From the NCBI GenBank assembly GCA_028820845.1, contig JAPPII010000020.1, forward strand, positions 1 to 39,933: DNA of 39,933 nucleotides, read 5' to 3'. Of this stretch, positions 1-8,465 are shown piece after piece. Both the position numbers and the translations under genes were made by a program. The first letter of the stretch is position 1. Every line of letters starts with the position of its first letter. The DNA is from Candidatus Poribacteria bacterium (GTDB taxonomy: Bacteria > Poribacteria > WGA-4E > WGA-3G). The notes under the pieces were generated by a model. It was given only the letters and a program-made list of their open reading frames with translations, did not search any database and was not told the origin of the DNA.

Positions 1-39
1 TAAGCGACGACTGAGAATATATCAACTCATTTTCTAATT

Positions 40-60
40 TTGCGTAAGTCCTATATAATT
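40..60 (+). repeat. Repeat end TTGCGTAAGTCC followed by a TATAAT box
   Basis: Positions 41-51 read TGCGTAAGTCC, the reverse complement of GGACTTACGCA at 33900-33910, where the motif is one end of a MITE-like element. A TATAAT box follows at 54-59. Positions 1-151 otherwise hold only AT-rich sequence with no convincing coding frame. The site may be the end of a mobile element lying outside the window; this is inference. Confidence 0.4.
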
Positions 61-151
61 TAAAGACACAATTTTTGCAGAGGAATTGTGCATAATCTGA
101 AAAAATGTAAAAATTATGGTAAACCTTAGAATTAATTAGACACTCAGCACC

Positions 152-260
152 GGTGCGGTTGGGAAACCGCACCTACCGGGCCGGCGGTAAAATAGCAGAT
201 CAGGTTGGCGGCTCCAGCACACCTTTTAATAAACCGCACCTACCGGGCCGACGGTAAAAT
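152..260. repeat. Palindromic direct repeat, two copies
   Basis: Two 30-nt copies at 164-193 and 231-260 share AAACCGCACCTACCGGGCCG and a CGGTAAAAT tail, and differ at one base (184 versus 251). The first copy is preceded by GGTGCGGTT, so 152-173 forms a hairpin with AACCGCACC. This looks like an intergenic REP-type repeat. Two copies 67 bp apart do not make a CRISPR array. Confidence 0.7.
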
Positions 261-285
261 GCTCATTTATTTTTCTGGTTTACCA

Positions 286-326
286 CAGTTATCAGTTGTC
301 GGTTTTCAGTTCTCAGTTACAAGTTG
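286..326. repeat. Degenerate TCAGTT-type interspersed repeat
   Basis: The stretch repeats short units such as ATCAGTTGTC, TTTTCAGT and TCTCAGTTAC. Related TCAGC-rich stretches lie at 29936-29965 and 31549-31588, also between genes. No coding potential is seen, and the function is unknown. Confidence 0.45.
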
Positions 327-397
327 AGATTCGGAGACCCTTCCTACAGGAAAAACAGATCCCTGTGGTTACGGAAAACCCACGAAAAACAAAAAAC

Positions 398-427
398 TTG
401 ACAATTTTTTGGCTTTAATTGTAAGAT
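398..427 (+). promoter_or_regulatory. Sigma70-type promoter for the DUF1800 operon
   Basis: A perfect -35 box TTGACA lies at 398-403. TAAGAT at 422-427 gives a 4-of-6 match to the -10 box with an 18-bp spacer. The predicted transcript start is near 434, about 115 nt before the preferred start codon at 549, and no other gene start intervenes. Confidence 0.6.
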
Positions 428-548
428 AGGCGTAACCTTACGGTAATTTCTCCGAATATAATTGAACGAACCTTATCGTGAAAACGGTATTCCATCGAAA
501 GTTGCTAACGTGAGGACCCTCCTCACTATGAACCTATCGGAGGTGAAC

Positions 549-1937
549 ATGTCAAACAACGATGTTGCGTTAATGGCGCACCTCATGCGCCGCGCAGGGT
601 TTGGAGCAACCCGCACCGAGTTGGAAGCCTACGCCGAGAAAGGCTACGAGAACGTTGTTGACGATCTCGTCCATCCTGAACGTGGAACTCCCATTGATGA
701 AGATATTTTAGAACGCTACTTTGGTGGCGAAGGTGCTTATGTCGGTATCTGGGTCTATCGGATGCTGAACAGCAGATGCCCGCTTCAGGAGAAGATGGCA
801 CTCTTCTGGCACCATGTCTTCGCAACGGGACTCGGCAAGAATCAGCATATCCTTGCATCTTCAGACCAGATTGATATGCTGCGGCGCGTCGGTATGGGGA
901 AGATGCGGGACATTCTGCTCGAACTCTCCAAAGATCCGGCGATGATCTTCTGGCTCGATAACAATGAAAATCGCAAGGGTGAACCCAACGAGAATTACGG
1001 CAGAGAGCTTCTCGAACTTTTCTCATTAGGGGTCGGTAACTACTCAGAGGACGACATCAAGAACTGCGCCCTCGCTTTTACAGGCTGGACATTCGGGCAG
1101 CCGATTCCGTTGTATCCGCACGGTTACTACTCACCGCCATTTATGTTCGTTGAAGAAGAACACGATGACTGTGAGAAAACTTTCTTAGGACACACCGGAA
1201 ACTTCAACGGGGATGACATCATTGACATCATCGTTGAGCAACCCGCTTGCGCGAGGTTTATCTCTCGACATCTCTATAACTTCTTTGTCGCAGATGAGCC
1301 GCAGGTACCGTCATGGAATGTGACCCCGCCGCAGGACCCGGATGCCATTGATACACTCGCAAACGCGTTTATCGAGTCCGACGGACATCTGTCGCACGTC
1401 TTGGGGGTCCTTTTTAATTCTGATTTCTTTAAGGAAGCGCAATTCAAGAAGGTAAAGAGTCCAACAGAACTCGTCCTTGGAATCGTGAAGTTGGTGGGAA
1501 CTTTCCAATCTCCGCAACCCGGCGCGGGACAGTTTTCGAGTGCCACACAGTTAATGGGGCAGAAACTTCTCGATCCACCCACAGTCGAAGGTTGGCACAC
1601 CGGTAAAGAGTGGATTGATGGTGGACTGCTGACGTCTCGTGTGAACTTCGCTGTTCGTGAGGTGAGTGATGCGTCTAAACCCGGTATTCAGGATCTGATC
1701 GGTCGTCTGAAGGCGTCTAATGGGAGCTCGCTCTCCGCGGAAGCGTTTGTCGACCAATGTCTTGATTATGTGGGTCCACTGCCGGTAGGCGATACCACGA
1801 AGCAGTACTTGACCGAATTTGCCGAGGCGAGCGGTGAACTCAATTTCGGGGACGACGACGCTGCAGCGGCGAATCAAACCAAAGTCGTGAATATGCTCCA
1901 ATTAATTGTGGCTTCAAGAGAGTATCAACTTGGCTAA
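549..1937 (+). CDS. DUF1800 family protein
   Basis: This 462-residue protein belongs to the DUF1800 family, whose biochemical role is unknown and whose genes usually sit beside a DUF1501 gene, as here. Family-like stretches visible in order are AHLMRRAGFGA near the N-terminus, MALFWHHVFATG, then ENYGRELLELFSLGVG and ALAFTGWTFG. The frame is open from a TTG at 462, but ATG 549 has GGAGG at 539-543 with 5-nt spacing, and the protein then begins just before the conserved helix. No signal peptide is visible from either start. It is first in an operon with the DUF1501 and NHL genes, 18 nt before the next start. Family assignment is firm; function is not. Confidence 0.88.
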   Translation: MSNNDVALMAHLMRRAGFGATRTELEAYAEKGYENVVDDLVHPERGTPIDEDILERYFGGEGAYVGIWVYRMLNSRCPLQEKMALFWHHVFATGLGKNQHILASSDQIDMLRRVGMGKMRDILLELSKDPAMIFWLDNNENRKGEPNENYGRELLELFSLGVGNYSEDDIKNCALAFTGWTFGQPIPLYPHGYYSPPFMFVEEEHDDCEKTFLGHTGNFNGDDIIDIIVEQPACARFISRHLYNFFVADEPQVPSWNVTPPQDPDAIDTLANAFIESDGHLSHVLGVLFNSDFFKEAQFKKVKSPTELVLGIVKLVGTFQSPQPGAGQFSSATQLMGQKLLDPPTVEGWHTGKEWIDGGLLTSRVNFAVREVSDASKPGIQDLIGRLKASNGSSLSAEAFVDQCLDYVGPLPVGDTTKQYLTEFAEASGELNFGDDDAAAANQTKVVNMLQLIVASREYQLG

Positions 1938-1955
1938 CCTTTAGGAGAGATTGAC

Positions 1956-3089
1956 ATGGCTACTACGAAAAAACCCCCAGTCCTTGTCGTTGTGCAGCTA
2001 TCGGGCGGCAACGACTTTATGAATACGCTTATCCCCTACACGGCGGGGATTTACCACGATTCCCGACCTGTTGTAGGTATCAAAGCCGAAGATGTACTAC
2101 CCCATAACGATACCTTGGGATGGAATCCGAGTGCTACGCCTCTCAAAGAGATGTTTGATGCCGGCGATGTCGCTGTTGTGCAGGGTATAGGCTACCCAGA
2201 TTCAAACCGCTCTCACTTCCGGGCAATGGATATCTGGCACACCTGTGAACCGCTGAAGATTGGTGATGAAGGTTGGGTCGGCAGACTCGTCCGCGAACTT
2301 GATCCGCAAAGCCAGAACGTTCTAACTGCTGTCAGTTTTGGACAGGGGCTCCCGCGCGCCTGCGCGCTTTCAGGTATCCCGGTTACTTCTGTCGGCGATT
2401 TGGACAACTACGGCCTGATGACCAGTATTGGCGATGAAGGGCACCGGACGAAGGCACTTGAGATATTCAAGGCGATGTATAGCAGCACGATCGGCAGCGG
2501 TATCGTGATGGACTACCTCAGCCAGACGGGGTTGGATGTGATTAAAGGTGCTGATGAACTTAAGAAGGCACCGGCGATGTATCAGTCTGACGTGGAATAT
2601 CCGCAAAGCTCCATCGCGAAAAGCCTCAGGGATGTTGCCCGGGTCCACTTCGCTGACCTCGGTACACGCGTTTTTTACACGCAGCACGGTGGGTATGACA
2701 ACCACGCCAACGAGGTACCAAACCACCCACGTCTCTTGAAGGATCTCACGGAAGCCATCCAAGCGTTCTTCACCGACCTGCGGGCGCGCGATGCCTCTGA
2801 AGAGGTTATCATGTACGTCTTCACGGAATTCGGCAGACGTATCCAAGACAACGCCAGCGGAACCGACCACGGCACCGGCGGCGGTGCGTTTATCATTGGT
2901 GATCGGGTGAAAGGCGGACTCTATTCCGAATATCCGTCCCTTGATCCGTCCCGTTGGGCACACGGTGAAGACCTTGAGCACACGATTGACTTCCGGGGTA
3001 TCTACGGAACGCTTCTTGAGCAGTGGATGGGTGTAGATCCGACGCACATCGTCGGTGGGAATTTTGAACAGATCCACCCCTTTTCTTAG
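1956..3089 (+). CDS. DUF1501 family protein
   Basis: This 377-residue protein is of the DUF1501 family, distantly related to the sulfatase/alkaline phosphatase fold. Visible family features are VVVQLSGGNDFMNTL near residues 11-25, the SNRSHFRAMDIWHT segment, and near the C-terminus VFTEFGRRIQDN followed by GTDHGTGGGAFIIG, which carries candidate metal-binding Asp and His residues. Many family members have a twin-arginine leader; this one starts directly with MATTKKPPV. The SD sequence AGGAGA at 1943-1948 supports ATG 1956. It is the second gene of the DUF1800 operon, 21 nt before the NHL gene. The substrate is unknown. Confidence 0.88.
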   Translation: MATTKKPPVLVVVQLSGGNDFMNTLIPYTAGIYHDSRPVVGIKAEDVLPHNDTLGWNPSATPLKEMFDAGDVAVVQGIGYPDSNRSHFRAMDIWHTCEPLKIGDEGWVGRLVRELDPQSQNVLTAVSFGQGLPRACALSGIPVTSVGDLDNYGLMTSIGDEGHRTKALEIFKAMYSSTIGSGIVMDYLSQTGLDVIKGADELKKAPAMYQSDVEYPQSSIAKSLRDVARVHFADLGTRVFYTQHGGYDNHANEVPNHPRLLKDLTEAIQAFFTDLRARDASEEVIMYVFTEFGRRIQDNASGTDHGTGGGAFIIGDRVKGGLYSEYPSLDPSRWAHGEDLEHTIDFRGIYGTLLEQWMGVDPTHIVGGNFEQIHPFS

Positions 3090-3110
3090 GGACAACGGTA
3101 GGAGGCTATC

Positions 3111-4124
3111 ATGGGTAGACCTTATGGCTTGCTGCGTGCGGGGTATCCATTTCACAAGACCCTGAGTATGCGGCGGACAACCAACTTTCCGGTTGACATC
3201 GCAATCGGACAAGAGGGACGTTTGTATATCATGTGTCGTAGCGACGGCACTGCGATGATTCGGAAATATACCGTTGAGGATGAAGATCTCGGTACAATGG
3301 GGGGCTATGGACAGGGTGATGGGCAGTTCACGTGGCCCGTGACGATTACTGCCGATAGTGAAGAGAATATCTATGTCTCCGATGAATACTTGCATCGGAT
3401 TGTCGCCTTTAACAAGGACAGTGAACACATCGGGACATGGGGAGAACAGGGGACTGAACCTGGGCAACTCAACGGACCTTCTGGTATGGCTTTCGACCCA
3501 GACGAGAATCTTTACATTGCGGATAGTCTAAGCCATCGCGTGCAAAAGTTCACGAAAGACGGTAAGTTCCTCTTGCAGTGGGGCAGCTACGGTGATGGCG
3601 AGGGTGAATTCAACATGCCGTGGGGTGTTGCTGTGGACGAACTCGGTGATGTTTACGTTTCGGATTGGCGAAATGACCGGGTTCAGAAGTTCAATGCCGA
3701 AGGCGAGTTCCTGTTTGAATTCGGCAGGTCTGGCGGCGGCAACGGCGAACTCAATCGTCCCGCCGGTATTGACGTTGACCTGAATGGCGATATCTATGTT
3801 GCTGACTGGGGGAACAATCGCATCCAACTCTTCAACGAAGAGGGACGGTATGTGCAGCAATTCCTCGGAGATGCCACACTGTCAAAGGTATCACAAGCAT
3901 ATATGATGACGAACGGCAGTCCAAATCGGATGCGAGACATGGCGGACCTGGAACCCCAGAAATACCTGCGTTCACCCAAATCTGTTGCTGTCAGTGACGA
4001 TGGGTTGATGTTCGTGCCGGATTTCGGTTCCTACCGGGTTCAGGTGTATCGGAATATGGCAGTGCCGTTGACACCGCAGCAATTTAGTCCACCGCGTCGA
4101 TCGGTTACGTTGCATCAAGAATAA
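3111..4124 (+). CDS. NHL-repeat beta-propeller protein
   Basis: This 337-residue protein is built of NHL repeats. Repeating units carry the pattern GQ/GEF-x-x-P-x-G-[IMV]-A-[VF]-D ... [DN]-[IL]-Y-[IV]-[AS]-D ... [HN]-R-[IV]-Q-[KL]-F, for example VYVSDWRNDRVQKF and IYVADWGNNRIQLF. About five or six blades are visible, which would form one propeller. No signal peptide or membrane segment is seen. GGAGG at 3101-3105 gives a good SD sequence for ATG 3111. As third gene of the DUF1800/DUF1501 operon it may scaffold or sense a ligand for those proteins; that link is inferred from position only. A terminator follows at 4300-4338. Confidence 0.88.
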   Translation: MGRPYGLLRAGYPFHKTLSMRRTTNFPVDIAIGQEGRLYIMCRSDGTAMIRKYTVEDEDLGTMGGYGQGDGQFTWPVTITADSEENIYVSDEYLHRIVAFNKDSEHIGTWGEQGTEPGQLNGPSGMAFDPDENLYIADSLSHRVQKFTKDGKFLLQWGSYGDGEGEFNMPWGVAVDELGDVYVSDWRNDRVQKFNAEGEFLFEFGRSGGGNGELNRPAGIDVDLNGDIYVADWGNNRIQLFNEEGRYVQQFLGDATLSKVSQAYMMTNGSPNRMRDMADLEPQKYLRSPKSVAVSDDGLMFVPDFGSYRVQVYRNMAVPLTPQQFSPPRRSVTLHQE

Positions 4125-4180
4125 TTTTTAAACGATTAAATCTGGTCACCGTTCCACTACGTTTCACAAATCAACGGTAT

Positions 4181-4247
4181 GAATGCCGTATGGCATTCCC
4201 CGGGTTTTTGGTTAAGTCCAACTGACTCAGGCATCGCGGTCGCGATG
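4181..4247. repeat. Pair of intergenic palindromes
   Basis: GAATGCC-GTAT-GGCATTC spans 4181-4198 and CATCGCG-GT-CGCGATG spans 4232-4247. Both are perfect short hairpins in the non-coding stretch between the NHL gene and its terminator. They resemble REP-type elements. Confidence 0.5.
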
Positions 4248-4299
4248 AAACTGAACCCAACACCTTTAACGTTTGGGACATCGTAAAAGTAGAAACACA

Positions 4300-4338
4300 A
4301 AAAAGCCGAGCGTGTGCTTGATGGACGCTCGGCTTTTT
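4300..4338. terminator. Bidirectional rho-independent terminator
   Basis: GCCGAGCGT (4305-4313) pairs with ACGCTCGGC (4325-4333) across an 11-nt loop. It is flanked by AAAAA (4300-4304) and TTTTT (4334-4338), so it can end transcription from either side. It closes the DUF1800-DUF1501-NHL operon. Confidence 0.88.
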
Positions 4339-4472
4339 CGCGTACAGAGGACAACATAGATTTTAAGTCAACTCAAAAGCCAAATTGGGCGTTGAATTAT
4401 CATATTTATGCAACTTTCTTACCGTAAAATTGTATTTATAACGTGAGTGTAATAAAAGGTTTCTACGTGTAG

Positions 4473-4520
4473 CGCAAACTTTTAGTTTGCGGACGCAGAG
4501 GAAACCCAGACTAACAGTCT
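4473..4520. repeat. Intergenic REP-like hairpins
   Basis: CGCAAACT-TTT-AGTTTGCG (4473-4491) and AGACT-AAC-AGTCT (4508-4520) form two hairpins just upstream of the TonB-dependent receptor gene. They would lie in its 5' leader if transcription starts further upstream. No clear promoter was found in 4339-4547. Confidence 0.5.
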
Positions 4521-4547
4521 ATACTATACGGAGGTCAAACCAACTGA

Positions 4548-7001
4548 ATGATATCGCGATTCATCACGGTTCTGTTTGTGTTTATCATTATGTCCCTACC
4601 TGCTTTAGCGGAAACTGGCGACGTTCAAGGAACCGTCTATCAACGCAGCACCGGAAGGCCGCTTGCAGGTGCCGATGTTCGGATTCTTGAAACCGATCAA
4701 AATCAAAAGACCGATGAAAACGGCATCTTCCAATTCACGGAACTCTCCGAAGGCACCTATACTTTTATCGTCACCCATCCTACTGAAATGATACCCACAG
4801 AAGTTTCCGTTAAAATTAGCAGCGGCGCTACCACTGAAGTGAAAATATCCCTCGGTCCGGCAGTTGAGTTAGAAACCATTATTGTTGAGGGAAAACGCCT
4901 CCCACCCACAATCAGCCGAATGGAGGTCCGTGGCGGCGAACTCCTGCGTATCCCCGGTACCTTCAACGATACGCTCAAAGGACTGATGACACTTCCGAGC
5001 ATTGGTATCCCAAACGACTACTTCGGCGTTCTCTATATCCGAGGTAGTGAACCAGGGTCTAATCTTTACTATCTTGACAGAACACCTCTCGGATACCCTT
5101 TTCACTGGGGCGGCTTGCTTTCGACAGTGAGTTCGGAGACACTTGAGAAAATTGACATCTATGCGGGGGGCTACGGTGCTGAGTTTGGACTGGATTCGCA
5201 AGCTGTGCTTGACATCCATGCACGTGACAGCATTCAGGAGCGATTGAATGGGAAATTCAACCTGAATATCCTCTATTCCGAAGGACTCCTTGAAGCCAGC
5301 ATCGGTAGCAAGGGATATATCTCTGCTTCTGGGCGGCGGAGTTACTTAGACCTCATTGCTGGCCCGATTCTTGAGGAACAGACAGGACGTCCACAGCAGC
5401 TGCCTTACTTTTCAGATTATCAACTCAAATTCGCCTATCTTTTGGGAGAAAAACATCACTTTACACTCAACGCTTTCGCTGCAACGGATCATTTTAAGAT
5501 TGTGGAGGAGGACAGTGAGTTTGAAGGTGAGGGCGGAAGGGTACTTGAAGATGCTGAAGGTGCTCTCGCCACCGCTCTTTTCAAAAACGGTTTCGATGGA
5601 CAAGGGATCCATCTCCGTTCGGACTTTACCGAAAATCTCACCTCACATTTATCCCTGACCCGTTCCTTCAATTTCCTTACTATTGCGTTTGAAGTTCCTG
5701 TTAATGAGCAATTTTCTCAGAACCCTCAAGGCGAGTGGGTCCTTGATTCTGTGGACTATGCCCACTACGATGTAAAGATTGACGTTCCCGTCTGGACATT
5801 CCGCGAGGATGTATCCTATCGGTTGACACCGAAGTTTCAATTTGAACCCGGTTTCCTTCTCTCCTTTAGTCCTGCCAACAGTTTCGAGGACGGCAGGTTT
5901 CCAGAGTCCTTGTACAGTGAAGTGGAAGACCCCGAGGAGCTTCCCGAAATCCTTGAGTATGCGGAAGAAAATGAAGATACGGTCACAGTGGTTGCACTGG
6001 ATGATGGGACTTATGAGGTTAGGGAGCGCAGTGTTGAAGAGATATACGACGAATTTGGACACGATTTTTATAGAGCTGAGGGATATGTGCAAGGACGCTA
6101 CGATCCACTTGAGTTCTTATCCGTGGCACTCGGTGTTCGTTTCGACTATCTGAATGTGATTAAACAGGTTTCCGTTCAACCGCGAGGGAGTGTGAGTTTC
6201 ATACTGCCAAACGGGTCTAACCTCCGTTTCGCGTATGGACATTATGAGCAGAGCCCACAACCCTCTCACCTATTGGCAGAAAATGGCAACCGGGCATTGG
6301 CGTCGAGTCTCACACGGCACTACATTATGGAATTAGAGTATCCCCTCTCGTCGCGCACCGAACTCAAGTTTGCAACTTATTACAAGGACGCGCGGAAACT
6401 GGTAACACCCGATGAAGTCTCGAATTATCTCAATCAAGGGGCTGGGTACGTCGGAGGTGCGGAGGTATTCCTACGGCATCGGATTCCAGATAGATTCTTC
6501 GGTTGGATCTCATACAGTTATACGCATGCCGAACGGCGTGAGAGCCCAGATGCTACCTATCAACCCTACTTGTTTGACAATACGCATATTGTGAGTGTCG
6601 TCGGTAACTATAGCTTCACGCCGAATTTTGAGATTGGCGCGAAGTGGCAGTATCTCAGCGGCACCTCCGAAGTACCTATCAGCTCCGTTGTTCTCATCCA
6701 GGACCCCGTAACGCGTGGACTGAATCCGCTTTTGGCGAGTGCTGATGAACAATTAAGCACCGAACTCGCACCGTATCATAAGTTAGACCTTCGAGTGAGT
6801 TATAAATGGAATGTTTGGGGATTGCAAATAGGAGGTTTCCTTGATGTTCTGAATGTGTACAATCGGAAAAATGAGATACGGTTCATATTTGAAGAGGCGA
6901 CGCTTGACGTACAAGGTCAGGAAATTGGTATTGAACGTGAAGTCTTTGACGCGCCACAACTGCCACGGATCGTCTATTTTGGATTGACGCTTGAGTTCTA
7001 A
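4548..7001 (+). CDS. TonB-dependent receptor with carboxypeptidase-like N-terminal domain
   Basis: This 817-residue outer-membrane protein starts with a signal peptide (residues 1-21, cleavage after PALA). A carboxypeptidase regulatory-like beta-sandwich follows (about 24-102, with GTVYQRSTGRPLAGADVRI). A plug domain spans about 120-230 and includes VLYIRGSEPGSNLYYLDRTP and ETLEKIDIYAGGYGAEFG. The rest is a beta-barrel ending in a terminal Phe (VYFGLTLEF), as in outer-membrane barrels. Such receptors import siderophores, vitamins or glycans using TonB energy; the ligand cannot be read here. SD GGAGGT at 4530-4535 is 12 nt from ATG. It heads the envelope block with the lipoproteins downstream. 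Confidence 0.9.
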   Translation: MISRFITVLFVFIIMSLPALAETGDVQGTVYQRSTGRPLAGADVRILETDQNQKTDENGIFQFTELSEGTYTFIVTHPTEMIPTEVSVKISSGATTEVKISLGPAVELETIIVEGKRLPPTISRMEVRGGELLRIPGTFNDTLKGLMTLPSIGIPNDYFGVLYIRGSEPGSNLYYLDRTPLGYPFHWGGLLSTVSSETLEKIDIYAGGYGAEFGLDSQAVLDIHARDSIQERLNGKFNLNILYSEGLLEASIGSKGYISASGRRSYLDLIAGPILEEQTGRPQQLPYFSDYQLKFAYLLGEKHHFTLNAFAATDHFKIVEEDSEFEGEGGRVLEDAEGALATALFKNGFDGQGIHLRSDFTENLTSHLSLTRSFNFLTIAFEVPVNEQFSQNPQGEWVLDSVDYAHYDVKIDVPVWTFREDVSYRLTPKFQFEPGFLLSFSPANSFEDGRFPESLYSEVEDPEELPEILEYAEENEDTVTVVALDDGTYEVRERSVEEIYDEFGHDFYRAEGYVQGRYDPLEFLSVALGVRFDYLNVIKQVSVQPRGSVSFILPNGSNLRFAYGHYEQSPQPSHLLAENGNRALASSLTRHYIMELEYPLSSRTELKFATYYKDARKLVTPDEVSNYLNQGAGYVGGAEVFLRHRIPDRFFGWISYSYTHAERRESPDATYQPYLFDNTHIVSVVGNYSFTPNFEIGAKWQYLSGTSEVPISSVVLIQDPVTRGLNPLLASADEQLSTELAPYHKLDLRVSYKWNVWGLQIGGFLDVLNVYNRKNEIRFIFEEATLDVQGQEIGIEREVFDAPQLPRIVYFGLTLEF

Positions 7002-7127
7002 AGTCACGAATGCGTCAGAATTGTTTAGTTTTTTGAAATTATGCATCCTTTTGGTCATAAAATTGTGTCTTAACTATTATGAGATTGGTTTACTGGAAAA
7101 TCAAATGACCTGCTCTACGCCTCGGTG

Positions 7128-7156
7128 TTGCTATTTAAACAGGGGCTTGGTATAAT
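7128..7156 (+). promoter_or_regulatory. Sigma70-type promoter for the lipoprotein cluster
   Basis: TTGCTA at 7128-7133 and a perfect TATAAT at 7151-7156 are separated by exactly 17 bp. The predicted start near 7163 gives a leader of about 25 nt to the GTG start at 7188. This shows the lipoprotein genes can be transcribed apart from the receptor gene. Confidence 0.72.
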
Positions 7157-7187
7157 ACCGGTGAAGTTGGTGGTAAGGAGAAAGAAT

Positions 7188-7826
7188 GTGAAAATCTTAA
7201 CTGTCTTTGGCATCTGGGTCTTGATACTTTCGGGCTGCACCAGTGTAGAATATCAAAAAATGCAGGCAGAGCGCGATCAACTCCTCAAGAACTATGAAAA
7301 CCTCCGTGAGGAACACAGCGAACTCAAAGTTAAATCCAGCATCACCGATACACTCCTTGGGAGATGGAAATTCCTGAACCTTGAAGTCGAGGAGGGTGCC
7401 GCTATTGAAAAGGCTGCGGAAACCAAAGCTGCGCTGCGCTCCCTTGATCTGAAAAATCTCACACTTGAATTCTTTGAAGAAAAAGGTATCTATCACTACC
7501 GAGGCAAAAACGGTGCTACGGAAATTTTGGGTCAATTTACCGTCTTCACCATCCGTTACGGCGATGAACCCTTCCCATTTATCCGATTTTTCAGGCGCTC
7601 TGGTCCTGAAATGTCGCAGCTCCTTTTCGCCGTAAATCCGAGTAGTAAATCAGCGGGACCCTCTGGATTCGCAAGTTCGCAAGGCGTTTCAACGGCGAAA
7701 GAAATTAGCATTTCGATTACGGAGGACAGATTGTACCTCACGATACACGGAAGGATGCAGTTAGGGCCCACTGGGTGGGTGCAAAGCGGCGGCATGCACT
7801 GTTACTTTGGGAGGATCGAGGAGTGA
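7188..7826 (+). CDS. Lipoprotein, copy 1 of a tandem paralogous family
   Basis: I do not recognise this 212-residue protein. It begins with a lipoprotein signal, and the lipobox LILSGC places the modified Cys at residue 17. A short coiled coil (MQAERDQLLKNYENLREEH) follows. The globular part has LLGRWKFLNLEVEEG, LTLEFFEEKGIYHYRG, YGDEPFPFIRFFR and a final TEDRLYLTIHGRMQLGPTGW-type strand pair. The pattern of strands starting with G-x-W suggests a lipocalin-like beta-barrel, which is inference. The frame is open from 7125, but GTG 7188 has AAGGAG at 7175-7180 and matches the starts of the two paralogs that follow. It overlaps copy 2 by GTGA. Confidence 0.8.
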   Translation: MKILTVFGIWVLILSGCTSVEYQKMQAERDQLLKNYENLREEHSELKVKSSITDTLLGRWKFLNLEVEEGAAIEKAAETKAALRSLDLKNLTLEFFEEKGIYHYRGKNGATEILGQFTVFTIRYGDEPFPFIRFFRRSGPEMSQLLFAVNPSSKSAGPSGFASSQGVSTAKEISISITEDRLYLTIHGRMQLGPTGWVQSGGMHCYFGRIEE

Positions 7827-8452
7827 AGATATTAACGGTTTTTAGTCTGCTGCTTCTGGCTTTTGCTGGTTGTACGAGTGCGAAATATCAGGAGATGCAA
7901 AACGAACGGGATAGGCTTCGCGCTGCGCATGAGGATGTCCTGAGAAAAAGGGATCCGCGACCAATGGAAGACGATTTGACCCAGAGACTTCTCGGCACGT
8001 GGCAGTTTGTGGACATAGCGGTCGCCGAAGGCGATTTGAGTGAAGAATTGGCAGCATTAAAGTATGAACTCAACGCGACGGCTCGCCAAAACCTCACGAT
8101 TGCGTTTTTTATGGATCAAAACGTCTACCGCCGATATCGCGGTGTAAATGGACGCACGGAGGTAACGGGCAGTTTCAAGATCAGTGCAGAGCGTTATGGT
8201 GATGAATTGCTTCCGTATCTGCGGGTTTTTCGGGATACAGGTGAGCGTTTTCCTGAATTCATCTCCGGTGTGCCACCGAACGTGCGCGATACACCAGATG
8301 ATTCCTCTAAACAGTTGGTGCCATGGAATTGGATGGGGATTTCGGTCACAGCGGACAGGTTGTCCTTAACCCTGTTTGGTGTGATGGAATTAACACCGAA
8401 CGGGTGGGCGCAGAGCAGAGGCGTCCGCTGTACTTTCAAGCGAGTTAGGTAA
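7823..8452 (+). CDS. Lipoprotein, copy 2 of a tandem paralogous family
   Basis: This 209-residue paralog of the preceding gene keeps the same plan. It has a lipoprotein signal ending AFAGC, the helix YQEMQNERDRL, and the core segments LLGTWQFVD, LTIAFFMDQNVYRRYRG, YGDELLPYLRVFRDTG and TADRLSLTLFGVMELTPNGW, then a terminal CTFKRVR. The GTG start at 7823 overlaps the stop of copy 1 (GTGA), which implies translational coupling. An earlier start at 7775 would run deep into copy 1 and displace the signal sequence, so it is rejected. Function is unknown. Confidence 0.8.
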   Translation: MKILTVFSLLLLAFAGCTSAKYQEMQNERDRLRAAHEDVLRKRDPRPMEDDLTQRLLGTWQFVDIAVAEGDLSEELAALKYELNATARQNLTIAFFMDQNVYRRYRGVNGRTEVTGSFKISAERYGDELLPYLRVFRDTGERFPEFISGVPPNVRDTPDDSSKQLVPWNWMGISVTADRLSLTLFGVMELTPNGWAQSRGVRCTFKRVR

Positions 8453-8465
8453 AGGAGAATGAGTG

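Noticed and set aside
164-260. Possible CRISPR array
   Set aside because: There are only two repeat copies, each palindromic with a CGGTAAAAT tail, no further repeats and no cas genes.
2370-3467. 365-residue open frame on the minus strand
   Set aside because: It lies antisense to the DUF1501 and NHL genes, both with clear families and SD sequences, and its translation has no recognisable domain.
4157-4357. 66-residue minus-strand open frame
   Set aside because: It spans the terminator and two palindromes and looks like chance coding in repeat DNA.
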